Shown one piece after another: positions 39,020 to 47,988 of a stretch of DNA of 64,000 nt. The stretch spans positions 20,293-84,292 of the forward strand of contig CADCHY010000010.1 in the NCBI GenBank assembly GCA_902801365.1. The letters are read 5' to 3'. This stretch comes from an uncultured Succiniclasticum sp. Lineage in GTDB: Bacteria; Bacillota; Negativicutes; Acidaminococcales; Acidaminococcaceae. The notes under the pieces are model-generated. The model had not been told where the DNA came from. It was given only the letters and a program-made list of their open reading frames with translations, and made no database searches. A program made the translations under genes and the position numbers. Each line of letters opens with the position of its first letter. Position 1 is the stretch's first letter.

Positions 39020-39604
39020 TTATTTTAACATGGAGAGAAGTCCCAACAGGTCGCTTCCGTCAAAGGCAGCCTGATTCTGGGGACGTCTCTGCTGGGCACC
39101 GCCCTGGGCCTGGGACATCATCTGCATGAAGCCCATGATGTCTGTCGCGTCGATCCCGTCGCTCAGATCGATAGGAGGTTTCCGGGGCTGTGCCGGCGCC
39201 CGGTTGGACGCAGCAGACAGACTGTTGAGCAATACCGGAGCCAGCGCTCCCAGGGCAGATCCTACCTGGTCGTTGCTCAGGCCGCTCTGACGGGACAGGC
39301 CGTTCATAACGGACGAAGAATTGCTGCCCAGGATGTGCTGAAGAATTCTCGCGCCATCATCAATATTGGCCGTTTCAAACTGTTCCGCTACAGAACCGGT
39401 TTCCGTATGCTCGGTCAGGGCCTGTTGCAGAGACTCTGCGCCGGATTTGGTGGAAGCATTTGCCGTCAGGGCCCGCAGCAGGATCGGCAGCGCAGCTGTA
39501 ATCAGCGCGGCCATCTGGTCATTATTGCCGCCGGTCCGTCTGGACATAGTATCCAGGGAAGATGAAGAGGTCATCGATTTTAACAACGTTTCCAGTAAAC
39601 TCAT
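39020..39604 (-). CDS. DUF937 (YidB-like) protein of unknown function
   Basis: A 194-residue protein that starts MSLLETLLKSMTSSSSLD. It has two related helical segments typical of DUF937: NNDQMAALITAALPILLRAL and LSNDQVGSALGALAPVLLNSL. A Gln/Pro/Arg-rich linker (APAQPRKP, GGAQQRRPQNQAA) follows. No membrane helix, no catalytic motif. It has its own promoter with a palindrome next to the -10, so it is regulated. The function is unknown. Confidence 0.75.
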   Translation of the reverse strand: MSLLETLLKSMTSSSSLDTMSRRTGGNNDQMAALITAALPILLRALTANASTKSGAESLQQALTEHTETGSVAEQFETANIDDGARILQHILGSNSSSVMNGLSRQSGLSNDQVGSALGALAPVLLNSLSAASNRAPAQPRKPPIDLSDGIDATDIMGFMQMMSQAQGGAQQRRPQNQAAFDGSDLLGLLSMLK

Positions 39605-39645
39605 GATAGCATCTCCTTTTCATCGTAAAAAATAATAATTAGCAC

Positions 39646-39660
39646 AATACTGTCAGTATT
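39646..39660. promoter_or_regulatory. 15-base palindrome at the DUF937 transcription start
   Basis: AATACTG-T-CAGTATT, a perfect palindrome with one central base, adjoining the -10 box. The position is that of a repressor operator. The regulator is unknown. Confidence 0.55.
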
Positions 39661-39690
39661 ATTATACCTTGAACCGCGGCTGCGACGCAA
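39661..39690 (-). promoter_or_regulatory. Promoter of the DUF937 gene
   Basis: Minus strand TTGCGT (39685-39690), an 18-base spacer, TATAAT (39661-39666). Confidence 0.6.
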
Positions 39691-39715
39691 ATATATTTTG
39701 CGGCAAAATTGTGAT

Positions 39716-39744
39716 TTTAATTCCTTCACTATACATGGTATAAT
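39716..39744 (+). promoter_or_regulatory. Promoter of the CpXC gene
   Basis: TTTAAT (39716-39721), 17-base spacer ending TGG, TATAAT (39739-39744). About 105 bases upstream of the start codon. Confidence 0.55.
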
Positions 39745-39848
39745 TAAGTATATTTGGCCGCATAACTGCTCAGCAACTGCCAAACAGCAATGAACAGTTC
39801 TCCCATTACTGTCCGGTATCATCACCTGATTAAAGCAAGGAGTTTTTT

Positions 39849-40586
39849 ATGTCTGACGTTGCAAAACAAATGATAATCTGCCCCCATTGCCATCGCACAG
39901 CCTACTTTAATATCTGGAACAGCATCAATACTAAAACTGATCCGGAAACATACGGACAGGTTCGCAGACTTTCATTATTCAGATTCTGCTGTCCTTACTG
40001 CAGGCAGACCTCAACCATCAACTACTCGTTTTTATATCATCAAATGGAAAGCGCGCTGATGATTTATTATATTCCGGAAGATGAAGAAGCAGATACTACA
40101 CAGAACCTTCTGGATGCAGTTTCTGCCGGAACGCCAAAGGATGAAAAACCAGATTCCGACTCAGGCATGAAAGAAGAGGAAAGAGCATTGGAAAACGCCC
40201 TGGCACATTACAAATACCGCATTGTACGCACCCACGAAGAATTTCTGGAAAAACTTGCCATTTTCGACGCCGACCTGGATGACAGGATTGTTGAACTTGC
40301 CAAAGTCATCGTAGGCGCCGAAGCTGAACGCCAGTTATCAGAAACCGGTTTTCGTGTTAAAAGTGCATTTTTCTCTTTTAGTAAAGAAAAAAACGAAAAG
40401 AAACTGGTCTTCCGGGATAAAAACAGCAGCCAGACTGCCACGGTCTCATTTGACCGGTATGTCACAAATGTTTATAACCGGTTAGTTGACCGGTACAGAG
40501 CTGCGCTGGAAGGTCCCCACAAAAAAGATACTGTCATTAACCGGAACTGGGCAGCAGACATTCTGAAAACAGAAACGGCCCTTTAA
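39849..40586 (+). CDS. CpXC-domain protein of unknown function
   Basis: A 245-residue protein. The N-terminal 80 residues are a CpXC domain: two CPxC knuckles (IICPHCHRTAYFNIWNSINT and FCCPYCRQTSTINYSFLYH) likely binding zinc. An acidic linker (EDEEADTTQN, PDSDSGMKEEE) leads to a helical C-terminal domain with many Lys and Glu. No known catalytic motif. Ribosome site AAGGAG. It converges with pilT, whose stop is 6 bases away. The role is unknown. Confidence 0.75.
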   Translation: MSDVAKQMIICPHCHRTAYFNIWNSINTKTDPETYGQVRRLSLFRFCCPYCRQTSTINYSFLYHQMESALMIYYIPEDEEADTTQNLLDAVSAGTPKDEKPDSDSGMKEEERALENALAHYKYRIVRTHEEFLEKLAIFDADLDDRIVELAKVIVGAEAERQLSETGFRVKSAFFSFSKEKNEKKLVFRDKNSSQTATVSFDRYVTNVYNRLVDRYRAALEGPHKKDTVINRNWAADILKTETAL

Positions 40587-40591
40587 GCCTG

Positions 40592-41578
40592 TCAGAAGAT
40601 TCCTCTCCGCTTTAATTCCCCGATGGCGGATTCCATTGTCTTCATGCCATACTGGCCGCCGGTTTGAATATAAGAACCCATCTGTTGCGTCTTCCCCTCG
40701 CGGATCAGATTGCGCAACGCGGGTGTAACTATCATTATTTCAAAAGCCGCCGTCCGGCCGCCCTTCTTATCCGGAAAAAGTTGTTGCGAAACCACAGCCT
40801 GAAGACTGCCGGCCAGTTGGACACGGATCTGCCGTTGCTGCTGTTCCGGGAACACGTCAATAATACGGTCAACGGTTTCTACCGCGCTTCGGGTATGGAG
40901 CGTAGACAAAACCAGATGACCGGTTTCCGCTGCTGTAACGGCAATAGAAATCGTCTCCAGGTCACGCAGTTCCCCAACGACGATCACATCCGGATCCTGC
41001 CGCAACGCCGCTTTAAGCCCGGACGTAAAATCCGTGGTATCTCTTCCAATCTCCCGTTGATGAATCAGGCTTCTGTTTGAAGCAAATCTGTACTCAACCG
41101 GATCCTCTAATGTTAAAATGTGTACGGCCCTGTTCCGGTTAATTTCATTAATAAAAGCAGCCAGCGTCGTACTTTTACCGGAACCTGTAACACCGGTAAT
41201 CAACACAAGACCGCTTTTTAACTCAGAAAGTTTCCGCAACGTTTCCGGCATTCCCAGCCCATGACAAGTGGGAATACTGTTGGGAATAATCCGGACAGCG
41301 GCATCCAGCCCTTCCATACTGCGGTATAAGTTGATGCGGAAACGGTGCCCGGTAGAAAGCGAGTAAGCAAAATCGCATTCGCCTTCTTTATTTAATGCAG
41401 CACGTTGTTTATCAGACAGTATCGGTTCAAACAGAGATAATACGTCAGACAGCACGCCGCCCGGTTTTGTCAGCGCCCCGGCAATGCGGACCGCGACCGG
41501 TTCCCCTTCGCTGATATGCAGATCGGATGCGTTAATTTTTACCGCTTTCAGTAACAGTTCGTCTATCCTCCAGCTCAT
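40592..41578 (-). CDS. pilT: Type IV pilus retraction ATPase PilT
   Basis: A 328-residue hexameric ATPase. Walker A is GVTGSGKSTTLAAFI, the Asp box HILTLEDPVEY, Walker B DPDVIVVGELRDLETI and the His box ETGHLVLSTLHTRSAVETVDRIID. This set is that of PilT, which depolymerises the pilus. The ATG at 41578 comes 1 base after the pilB stop (TGAGATG), so the two are coupled; the frame itself is open to 41599. Confidence 0.93.
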   Translation of the reverse strand: MSWRIDELLLKAVKINASDLHISEGEPVAVRIAGALTKPGGVLSDVLSLFEPILSDKQRAALNKEGECDFAYSLSTGHRFRINLYRSMEGLDAAVRIIPNSIPTCHGLGMPETLRKLSELKSGLVLITGVTGSGKSTTLAAFINEINRNRAVHILTLEDPVEYRFASNRSLIHQREIGRDTTDFTSGLKAALRQDPDVIVVGELRDLETISIAVTAAETGHLVLSTLHTRSAVETVDRIIDVFPEQQQRQIRVQLAGSLQAVVSQQLFPDKKGGRTAAFEIMIVTPALRNLIREGKTQQMGSYIQTGGQYGMKTMESAIGELKRRGIF

Positions 41579-41579
41579 C

Positions 41580-42860
41580 TCACACCGTCCCCAGCACACG
41601 CAGTAATTCCTGTACAGATGTGATGCCCTGTTTTACCTTTTGCATGCCGTCCTCTTCCAGAGAAGAAATGCCCGGAAATTCTGCTTTAGCTGCATTCCAC
41701 AGTTCCTGTTCCGAATCGCCGCAGATGATTTTATTCTTTAGAACCGCATTGACCGGCAGCACTTCATGAACGGCTATGCGTCCCCGGTATCCGGACTGGC
41801 GGCATGCGTCACAACCGGACTGCCGGTACAGTGCAAGACTGTCCGGCGGTTTGCTTTCATCCCGGTCTTTTTCTTCACAGGCCAGATTTCGAAAGCGCTT
41901 CCATTCCCACATGGCTTTGTCCGCCATGTATTTTTTTTTGCAGGCAGGACACAGCTTCCGTACCAGACGCTGGGCCACGACTCCTCGCAGGGCCGATGCC
42001 GCCAGAAACGGTTCGATGCCCATGTCCAGCAGCCGTGTAACGGCGCCGGCCGCTGTATTAGTATGCAGTGTGCTGAATACCAGATGCCCGGTCAGCGCTG
42101 CCTGAATGGCTATCTCCGCCGTTTCCCGGTCACGTATCTCCCCTATCATGATAATGTTGGGGTCCTGCCGCAAAATGGAACGCAGTCCGTTGGCAAAGGT
42201 CATTCCGATTTTCGTGTTGACCGCTACCTGGTTCGCTCCTTCCATATGGTACTCGACGGGATCTTCTATCGTGATGATGTTCCTTTCCGGCTGATTCAGT
42301 TCCTCCAGCGTCGCATACAGCGTGGTAGTCTTTCCGCTGCCGGTAGGACCGGTGACCAGAACCAGCCCGTAGGACGCTCTATACATGATCCGGTACCGGG
42401 CCAGGTTTACCCCGGTAAAACCCATATCCTCCAGCCGGAGCTGATTCACTTTCGAATTCAGCACACGGATGACGATTTTTTCTCCCTGTATTGTCGGAAG
42501 GGAAGAAACACGCAGATCGATCTTCTGTCCGTTGTGGGCAATCTGCGACCTTCCATCCTGCGGCTTCCGTTTTTCCGCTATATCCATTCCTGCCATCAGC
42601 TTTACACAGGAAATCAACGCCGTATGGCGTTCCATCGTAATACTTTGCGCCTGCTGCAGCACGCCGTCAATCCGGTACCGGACCCGGTTACGTTCCGTTC
42701 CCGGTTCCAGATGGATGTCGCTGGCCCCTGCTTCCAGCCCCTGTACGATAATCCCGTCCAGCAGACGCAAAATCGGTGCGTCCGCTGCTTTCAGCCGGTA
42801 TTGTAACAACAAATCAACTCCTTTTCCATTTTGTCCGGTTCCCTGAGAACACATTACCAT
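41580..42860 (-). CDS. pilB: Type IV pilus assembly ATPase, PilB/GspE type
   Basis: A 426-residue extension ATPase. It lacks the long N-terminal domains of classical PilB and begins close to the N2 domain (ILRLLDGIIVQGLEAGASDI). Walker A is VTGPTGSGKTTTLYATL, Walker B DPNIIMIGEIRDRETAEIA and His box TGHLVFSTLHTN. The C-terminal zinc site has four cysteines, CPACKK and GCDACRQSGYRG. The start at 42860 is preceded by GAGGG; the frame is open to 42986. It lies divergent to the pilP-like gene. Confidence 0.92.
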   Translation of the reverse strand: MVMCSQGTGQNGKGVDLLLQYRLKAADAPILRLLDGIIVQGLEAGASDIHLEPGTERNRVRYRIDGVLQQAQSITMERHTALISCVKLMAGMDIAEKRKPQDGRSQIAHNGQKIDLRVSSLPTIQGEKIVIRVLNSKVNQLRLEDMGFTGVNLARYRIMYRASYGLVLVTGPTGSGKTTTLYATLEELNQPERNIITIEDPVEYHMEGANQVAVNTKIGMTFANGLRSILRQDPNIIMIGEIRDRETAEIAIQAALTGHLVFSTLHTNTAAGAVTRLLDMGIEPFLAASALRGVVAQRLVRKLCPACKKKYMADKAMWEWKRFRNLACEEKDRDESKPPDSLALYRQSGCDACRQSGYRGRIAVHEVLPVNAVLKNKIICGDSEQELWNAAKAEFPGISSLEEDGMQKVKQGITSVQELLRVLGTV

Positions 42861-43032
42861 GTTACCAGCCCTCTTCTGATTTTTAAATATTGTATAGAGG
42901 CATATCGTAAAATATTCGTGAACTTTTTTTCCTGGTTTTGGTAATTCTCCCGGTTTTTGTAAAAATCCGCATAAATCAGAAAACAATTTGTGAACTTTTA
43001 CGCACCCGCTTTCCTTTTCTCCCCCGCAGCGC

Positions 43033-43038
43033 TATAAT
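43033..43038 (+). promoter_or_regulatory. Candidate -10 box for the pilP-secretin operon
   Basis: TATAAT, 64 bases before the pilP-like start; the -35 (TTTCCT) is poor. Confidence 0.4.
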
Positions 43039-43102
43039 GACACTGTTGCGGCATAAACAACGGCAATACAGACATTGCGTACGCGCTTTCAGGAGGAAAC
43101 GC

Positions 43103-43777
43103 ATGCGCGGCATTTTACAATTTTATAAATCTTTTTCCGGAAAACTTACAGCCTTTATGGTTTTTTCTTTTTTTGTATCGGGATGTCACACCGGCGATGA
43201 GCCGGTTTCTGTTACACAGATCACGGTAAAAAAAGAAGCAGACAATCGCAATCAGGCTGGGGAAACACAGGCTTTCGCCATAGCGAAAACACACCAAAAG
43301 ATACCAGAGACACCTGTAAATCACAGTGCCTCTGGTATTTTATTGCCTGAAAAGAAGGCGGGCGAAAGCAGACTTTACGTTCCGGCACCGGACGATAAGA
43401 ATCCGGATGCTGCCGGCCGGCGCGATCCCTTTGCTCTGCCTGCGGCATTGCGGAAACAACTGACTGTTACGCAGGGAAAAGGATGCTTTACACCAGGAAA
43501 TAATCATTTTGAGACCCCCCTGAAAAAAACTGCTGTACAGCAGTCCGCAACCCCTCCCGCTCCCGGTTCGCAGCAACCATACGTTGCCGGCTTCTTTGAC
43601 AGTGGAAAAGATAAACTCGCGTTGCTTCACTGGAAACAGATACAGGGAGCGTTCCGCCGCGGCGAATCCTTAGGGAACGGATATTACGTCAAAGAAATCA
43701 CAGCTGCGACTGTATTGCTATATCCGGAGAAGAGCGCTTCCGGTATGAAGCCTGTTACACTGACATTACAACAATAA
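43103..43777 (+). CDS. PilP-like pilus lipoprotein
   Basis: A 224-residue protein. The signal segment LTAFMVFSFFVSGC is a lipobox ending in Cys. An unstructured middle contains RRDPFALPAALRKQL, matching the RDPF motif of PilP/GspC-like proteins. The C-terminal 70 residues form a small beta domain (YVAGFFDSGKDKLALLHWKQ, FRRGESLGNGYYVKEITAAT) like the PilP homology region. PilP links the inner-membrane platform to the secretin. The ATG at 43103 follows AGGAGG; the frame is open from 42938. The family call is from pattern and neighbourhood. Confidence 0.72.
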   Translation: MRGILQFYKSFSGKLTAFMVFSFFVSGCHTGDEPVSVTQITVKKEADNRNQAGETQAFAIAKTHQKIPETPVNHSASGILLPEKKAGESRLYVPAPDDKNPDAAGRRDPFALPAALRKQLTVTQGKGCFTPGNNHFETPLKKTAVQQSATPPAPGSQQPYVAGFFDSGKDKLALLHWKQIQGAFRRGESLGNGYYVKEITAATVLLYPEKSASGMKPVTLTLQQ

Positions 43778-43803
43778 TGATATCCAAAGGAGGATTTTAA
43801 TAA

Positions 43804-45189
43804 TTGAATATTCCATTCAAGTTGAATCTGTTTTATGTTTCAAAATCTTTTATCACCGGCTTAACTTTTTTTCTCGCAATCGCCCTGACAAAAACGGCCG
43901 GCGCCGAAGTTCCTGCAGGCCCTTTATCCGCAGAATCTTTTACGCGGCACGTTGAGGAACAGCATAGCAGCAAACCGGACTACAGGCAAAACGGGGCTTC
44001 CCTGATTTCCCTGTCTGTAAAAAACGCTTCCCTCAGGGAAATCGCGGCAGCACTGACAAAAATGTCCGGCAAAAACGTGATTGCCGACACAAAGGTTCAG
44101 GAACCGGTAACGTTACAGCTGGAAAACGTTTCCCTGCATACTGCATTGGAAACCCTGGCTGCCGTACAGGGCCTCACTTATACGGAAAACGGCAGCGTAA
44201 TCCTCATATCACGGGACGATACGCTGAAAAAACTATCCGCCGGTTTTTACACGTTTCCCCTGAATTACGCCAGAGCAGAAGATTTACAGAAACCGCTGTC
44301 CGCCGTCCTGAACACCGGAAAACTGGCGGCAGACGCCGGCAGTAACAGTCTGCTGTTCAACGGCAGCCCTGCCGAAGCCCGGAAGATCAAAGAAGCGTTA
44401 CAGACTTTGGATAAGACTGCCCAACAGGTCACGCTGGAAGCAAAAATCCTGTCCATCAGCAAGTCTGACGAAAAAAACCTGGGGATACAGTGGAACTGGG
44501 ACACATTGTCCCAATACAACAAGGAAGAACACGACAACACGGCTTCACCGGGAAACAGCGCCGCAAACACAGCCGGTAAGGGACATCTCCGCCTGTGGCG
44601 CGGAACCGGCGCGCAGTTTCAGTTCAGCGCCACACTGAACGCCCTTATCACCAGCGGCAAGGCAAAAGTACTGGCAACCCCTTCCCTGATTACCCTGCCG
44701 GGAAAAGAAGCCAGTATATTTATCGGCAGCCATATTCCCGTTATTACAGAAAAGCACAACAACGGTGAGAGCACCTATTCCACCGAATATGTGGACGCAG
44801 GCATCAAGCTGAAATATACGCCCATAGTCAGCGATGACGGCTATATCACATCCGCAGTCCACACCGAGGTAAGCACGCCTACCCTCATCAGCGAACTGAA
44901 AAACTACCGCATCAACAGCAGGACCGCCGATACCAATGTGCGCATGCGCAACGGCGAAACACTGGTTATCGGCGGCCTCATCAGTGAAGAAGAACAGAAG
45001 CAGCTGCAGCAGATTCCGTTCCTTTCCAAAATCCCTTTGTTAGGTTTTCTGTTCAAAAACCATTACCGGAGTAAAAGCAAAACGGAAGTCATCATGCTGC
45101 TGACACCGTATCTGTCTGACGCCGGGACCTCGCCTGCGATTTACGGAAGCGGCGAAGCCGCATTACGCAAAACAGCGGACAGGTATTAA
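43804..45189 (+). CDS. pilQ: Type IV pilus secretin (PilQ/GspD family)
   Basis: A 461-residue outer-membrane secretin. A signal segment (FITGLTFFLAIALTKTAGA) starts the chain. Residues 65-130 are an STN/N0-like domain, 145-200 an N1-like domain, and 240-450 the secretin barrel with VLATPSLITLPGKEASIFIG and NGETLVIGGLISEEEQKQLQQ and the PFLSKIPLLGFLF signature. It is short for a PilQ: there are no AMIN domains. The start is a TTG with AGGAGG 10 bases upstream. It lies 26 bases after the pilP-like gene. Confidence 0.92.
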   Translation: MNIPFKLNLFYVSKSFITGLTFFLAIALTKTAGAEVPAGPLSAESFTRHVEEQHSSKPDYRQNGASLISLSVKNASLREIAAALTKMSGKNVIADTKVQEPVTLQLENVSLHTALETLAAVQGLTYTENGSVILISRDDTLKKLSAGFYTFPLNYARAEDLQKPLSAVLNTGKLAADAGSNSLLFNGSPAEARKIKEALQTLDKTAQQVTLEAKILSISKSDEKNLGIQWNWDTLSQYNKEEHDNTASPGNSAANTAGKGHLRLWRGTGAQFQFSATLNALITSGKAKVLATPSLITLPGKEASIFIGSHIPVITEKHNNGESTYSTEYVDAGIKLKYTPIVSDDGYITSAVHTEVSTPTLISELKNYRINSRTADTNVRMRNGETLVIGGLISEEEQKQLQQIPFLSKIPLLGFLFKNHYRSKSKTEVIMLLTPYLSDAGTSPAIYGSGEAALRKTADRY

Positions 45190-45216
45190 GCGTGTTGCTT
45201 ATGCTCTCTTGCAAAT

Positions 45217-45261
45217 AAAAAAGCGCTGCCTGACAAGGATATTACTCCTGTCAGACAACGC
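45217..45261 (-). terminator. Terminator of the CapA gene
   Basis: On the minus strand GCGTTGTCTGACAGGA (45246-45261) pairs with TCCTTGTCAGGCAGCGC (45223-45239), one bulge and two G-T pairs, followed by TTTTTT. Confidence 0.85.
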
Positions 45262-45272
45262 CTTCCCAGCGT

Positions 45273-46454
45273 TTATTCCCTGTATTCAAATCCTCTGCTG
45301 TATCTCATGATCTTCCGCATCACCCGTTCCTTTTCCGCGCCTTCCAGCACCACCGGCTGGTAATTATTGCAATAGCTTACGCCGGAAACGGATGCCGGGA
45401 TAATCTTAATGTAATCGTCCGGCTGCAGCTCACCGTTGACAAAAGTGAAGGTCTGCTGGAAAATCATGGTATCTTTGTCATCGGGGTCTGTATTGCCTCC
45501 GAAACAGAAATTGGCCATGGAATACAGGATGTATTTCCCTTTGTATTTCTCAATTCCCTGAAGCACATGAGGATGACTGCCCAGCACCAGATCCACACCG
45601 TTATCGACCAGGTAATGGGCCATGGCAACCTGCGCCCATGTCTGCTCATAGGTATGCTCCACGCCCCAGTGCATGCAGGCGATGATTAAATCACATTTCT
45701 GGTTTTTCAGATAGGTCAGCGCCTTGTCAATTTCGTGATAAAACTGGCATCCGTAATCCAGCAGCGAGAATAATCCGATTTTTACTCCGCAGACTTCTTT
45801 TACCAGATATTTATCGTGACCGAAATACGGGATGCCGATGCTGTCCAGTGCGGCCATAGTATCCAGATAGCCTCTTTCACCGAAATCATAGGTGTGGTTG
45901 TTGCCCAGGCTTACTGCGTCAACGCACCCCTGCAGCAACACGTTTTTGTACGCGTCCGGTGCGGAAAAGTTAAACGTCTTTTCCATTTTTACCGGGTAGG
46001 AAGTGAACGTTGTTTCCAGGTTGGCAATAGTAAAATCGTCTTCCCGGAACACCTCCCTCACCTTCGCCAGATAGTAGCCGTAATCTCCGTTGTTGCTTTC
46101 CAGATACGCATCAAAACGGTTGCCCCAGCTGAAACGGTCATCCCAGCCGATTGTACAGTCGCCTACGGCGGAAATTTTAACGGATTTGCGCACAATGGAA
46201 GGCGCCGGCGGTTTTGCAGGCAGGGTTGCAGTATCTTTGGCTGCAGACTCCGCTTTCCCAGCCTGCGGCACGTCCGCGCGCTGCGTTGCAGCTTTTTGGG
46301 AGTTCAGACCCTGTTCCGCTTTAATGCCCGGAACATGGCTCCCGGCCGCCTCCGTGCGCGTTACCCCTGTGACGTTACATACCGCAAGCAAAAACAACAG
46401 CGTCATCAGTATCCTTTTGGCAGAGTTTTTAACAAAAACTGTTTTACATGACAT
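45273..46454 (-). CDS. CapA-family protein (PGA_cap metallophosphatase-like)
   Basis: A 393-residue exported protein with an N-terminal hydrophobic segment (ILMTLLFLLAVCNVTGVTR) and a low-complexity Ala/Pro/Lys region to about residue 85. The CapA domain follows: ISAVGDCTIGWDD, NLETTFTSYPVKM, SLGNNHTYDFGERG, ACMHWGVEHTYEQTW and VLGSHPHVLQGIE. CapA-type proteins take part in poly-gamma-glutamate capsule or wall-polymer handling. No capBCE partners are near, so the substrate is open. Ribosome site AAGGTG. Confidence 0.87.
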   Translation of the reverse strand: MSCKTVFVKNSAKRILMTLLFLLAVCNVTGVTRTEAAGSHVPGIKAEQGLNSQKAATQRADVPQAGKAESAAKDTATLPAKPPAPSIVRKSVKISAVGDCTIGWDDRFSWGNRFDAYLESNNGDYGYYLAKVREVFREDDFTIANLETTFTSYPVKMEKTFNFSAPDAYKNVLLQGCVDAVSLGNNHTYDFGERGYLDTMAALDSIGIPYFGHDKYLVKEVCGVKIGLFSLLDYGCQFYHEIDKALTYLKNQKCDLIIACMHWGVEHTYEQTWAQVAMAHYLVDNGVDLVLGSHPHVLQGIEKYKGKYILYSMANFCFGGNTDPDDKDTMIFQQTFTFVNGELQPDDYIKIIPASVSGVSYCNNYQPVVLEGAEKERVMRKIMRYSRGFEYRE

Positions 46455-46499
46455 AACCGTTCACCTTTTATTAATACTATTATCAAACACGTTCCACCG

Positions 46500-47876
46500 T
46501 CATTCTTTCTTCGCCAGCATCCCCGGCAGCAACAGCAAAAAGCTCACTGCTACCGCAAGGAACATGGGTTTCACCGGCGTCTGCAGGAAGGTGGCAAGAA
46601 TGGCTGTAGCCGTACTGCATACCATGGAAATCGCCACCCACCGGCCGCTGACGCATTTGGGCCGGAACACGGCCAGGGTAAGGGGCAGAAAGATGCCGCC
46701 GCCCCGGAGTCCCATGGACAAATAGTTCCAGAATAAGATCTGCGTATCCCGGAAAATGATAGAAAAGATACAGCCGATGATCATGATCACGATGCAGCTG
46801 AAACGGTTCAGCTTCAGCAGGGTGCCGTCGTTTTTAATATTGAATAAAGGCGCCACGATGTCTTTGGATATGATGGTGCCGATGCCCAGGGACTGGCCCC
46901 CGATGGAGCTGATGAGGGAAATGATGATGCCGCCCATGGCCATGCCGCCGATGAGGACCGGCTGATGGTGCAGCAGATAGGTCGGCAGCACCAGCAGCGG
47001 CGTCACGCCCGGTTCCGCCACATGCATGTACATGCCGATCATGGCGCAGGGCAGGCCTACCGGGATCGCTACCAGCGCCGCGGCAAAGGCGCCGTACGCT
47101 GCCGTTTGGGGATCTGTGGCGGAAAACAACGCCTGAATATAGGTCTGGGTGCAGATAATCCCTACAAATACGGACAGCAGGTTGGCCGCCGCGTTACCGG
47201 TGCCGTTCCCCAACAGACTGAACCAGGGAAAGTCCGGCAGCGCCGCGTGGATGGCCGGGTCCGTATGGATGGACCAGAAGGCCGCGCCTCCCGCCACAAA
47301 CAGGCTGGCAAAGAGGATGATCATTTTCAGGATGCCGCCTACCCCGGCGCTTTTCATGCCGCCGAAGAACACGTAGCTGGCCACCAGCAGGATCAGGATC
47401 AATGCCGCCGTCCAGACGGATACGTCAAACACGGCGCAGATGATGCCGATGCCCGGCAGGCAGCTGGATACCACGCTGAAGAAGATGCCGATGGTGGTGA
47501 CCCAGCTGGCAATGGAGCCGGCGGTCTTCCCGTAATTCAGCACCAGATACTGGGAGATGGTCTCCAAGCCGGTTTTCCGCAGGGGACGGGCATATAAGAA
47601 GCCCATGACAATAAAGGTGATGCCGCTGGACAGGGTGAACCACCAGGCGGAAAGGCCGATTGTGGATGCCATCTGGGCCGTGCCTACGGTGGCCCCGCCT
47701 CCGATGACGGTACCGGCAATGCTGCCTGCCACCAGGGGAAAACTGGCGCTGCGTCCGCCCAGGCTGTAGCCTTCCGCGCTTTTTACCGCCCGGGCAACAT
47801 AAATACCGCCACCGATTACCACGGCAATGGTCAGCAGCATGATTACTAAATGAAGAAACGTAATATCCAAGGACAA
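46500..47876 (-). CDS. Sodium:solute symporter (SSS family)
   Basis: A 458-residue protein with 12 or 13 membrane segments. It begins LHLVIMLLTIAVVIGGGIYVA, followed by the SSS-type SAEGYSLGGRSASFPLVAGSIAGT. IGGQSLGIGTIISKDIVAPLFN marks the sodium-site helix. The substrate cannot be predicted. The start is TTG at 47876, with GGAGG 8 bases upstream. It lies downstream of the unknown lipoprotein gene on the same strand, 112 bases apart. Confidence 0.88.
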   Translation of the reverse strand: MSLDITFLHLVIMLLTIAVVIGGGIYVARAVKSAEGYSLGGRSASFPLVAGSIAGTVIGGGATVGTAQMASTIGLSAWWFTLSSGITFIVMGFLYARPLRKTGLETISQYLVLNYGKTAGSIASWVTTIGIFFSVVSSCLPGIGIICAVFDVSVWTAALILILLVASYVFFGGMKSAGVGGILKMIILFASLFVAGGAAFWSIHTDPAIHAALPDFPWFSLLGNGTGNAAANLLSVFVGIICTQTYIQALFSATDPQTAAYGAFAAALVAIPVGLPCAMIGMYMHVAEPGVTPLLVLPTYLLHHQPVLIGGMAMGGIIISLISSIGGQSLGIGTIISKDIVAPLFNIKNDGTLLKLNRFSCIVIMIIGCIFSIIFRDTQILFWNYLSMGLRGGGIFLPLTLAVFRPKCVSGRWVAISMVCSTATAILATFLQTPVKPMFLAVAVSFLLLLPGMLAKKE

Positions 47877-47988
47877 CGAAAAGGCCTCCAGACGAATCTA
47901 AAATTATAAACACTGAAACATATTCCGCAAATGCGGCCGGCGCTGATTCATCCGGCAACACGTTTACGATGCAACCACACGGACAGGC

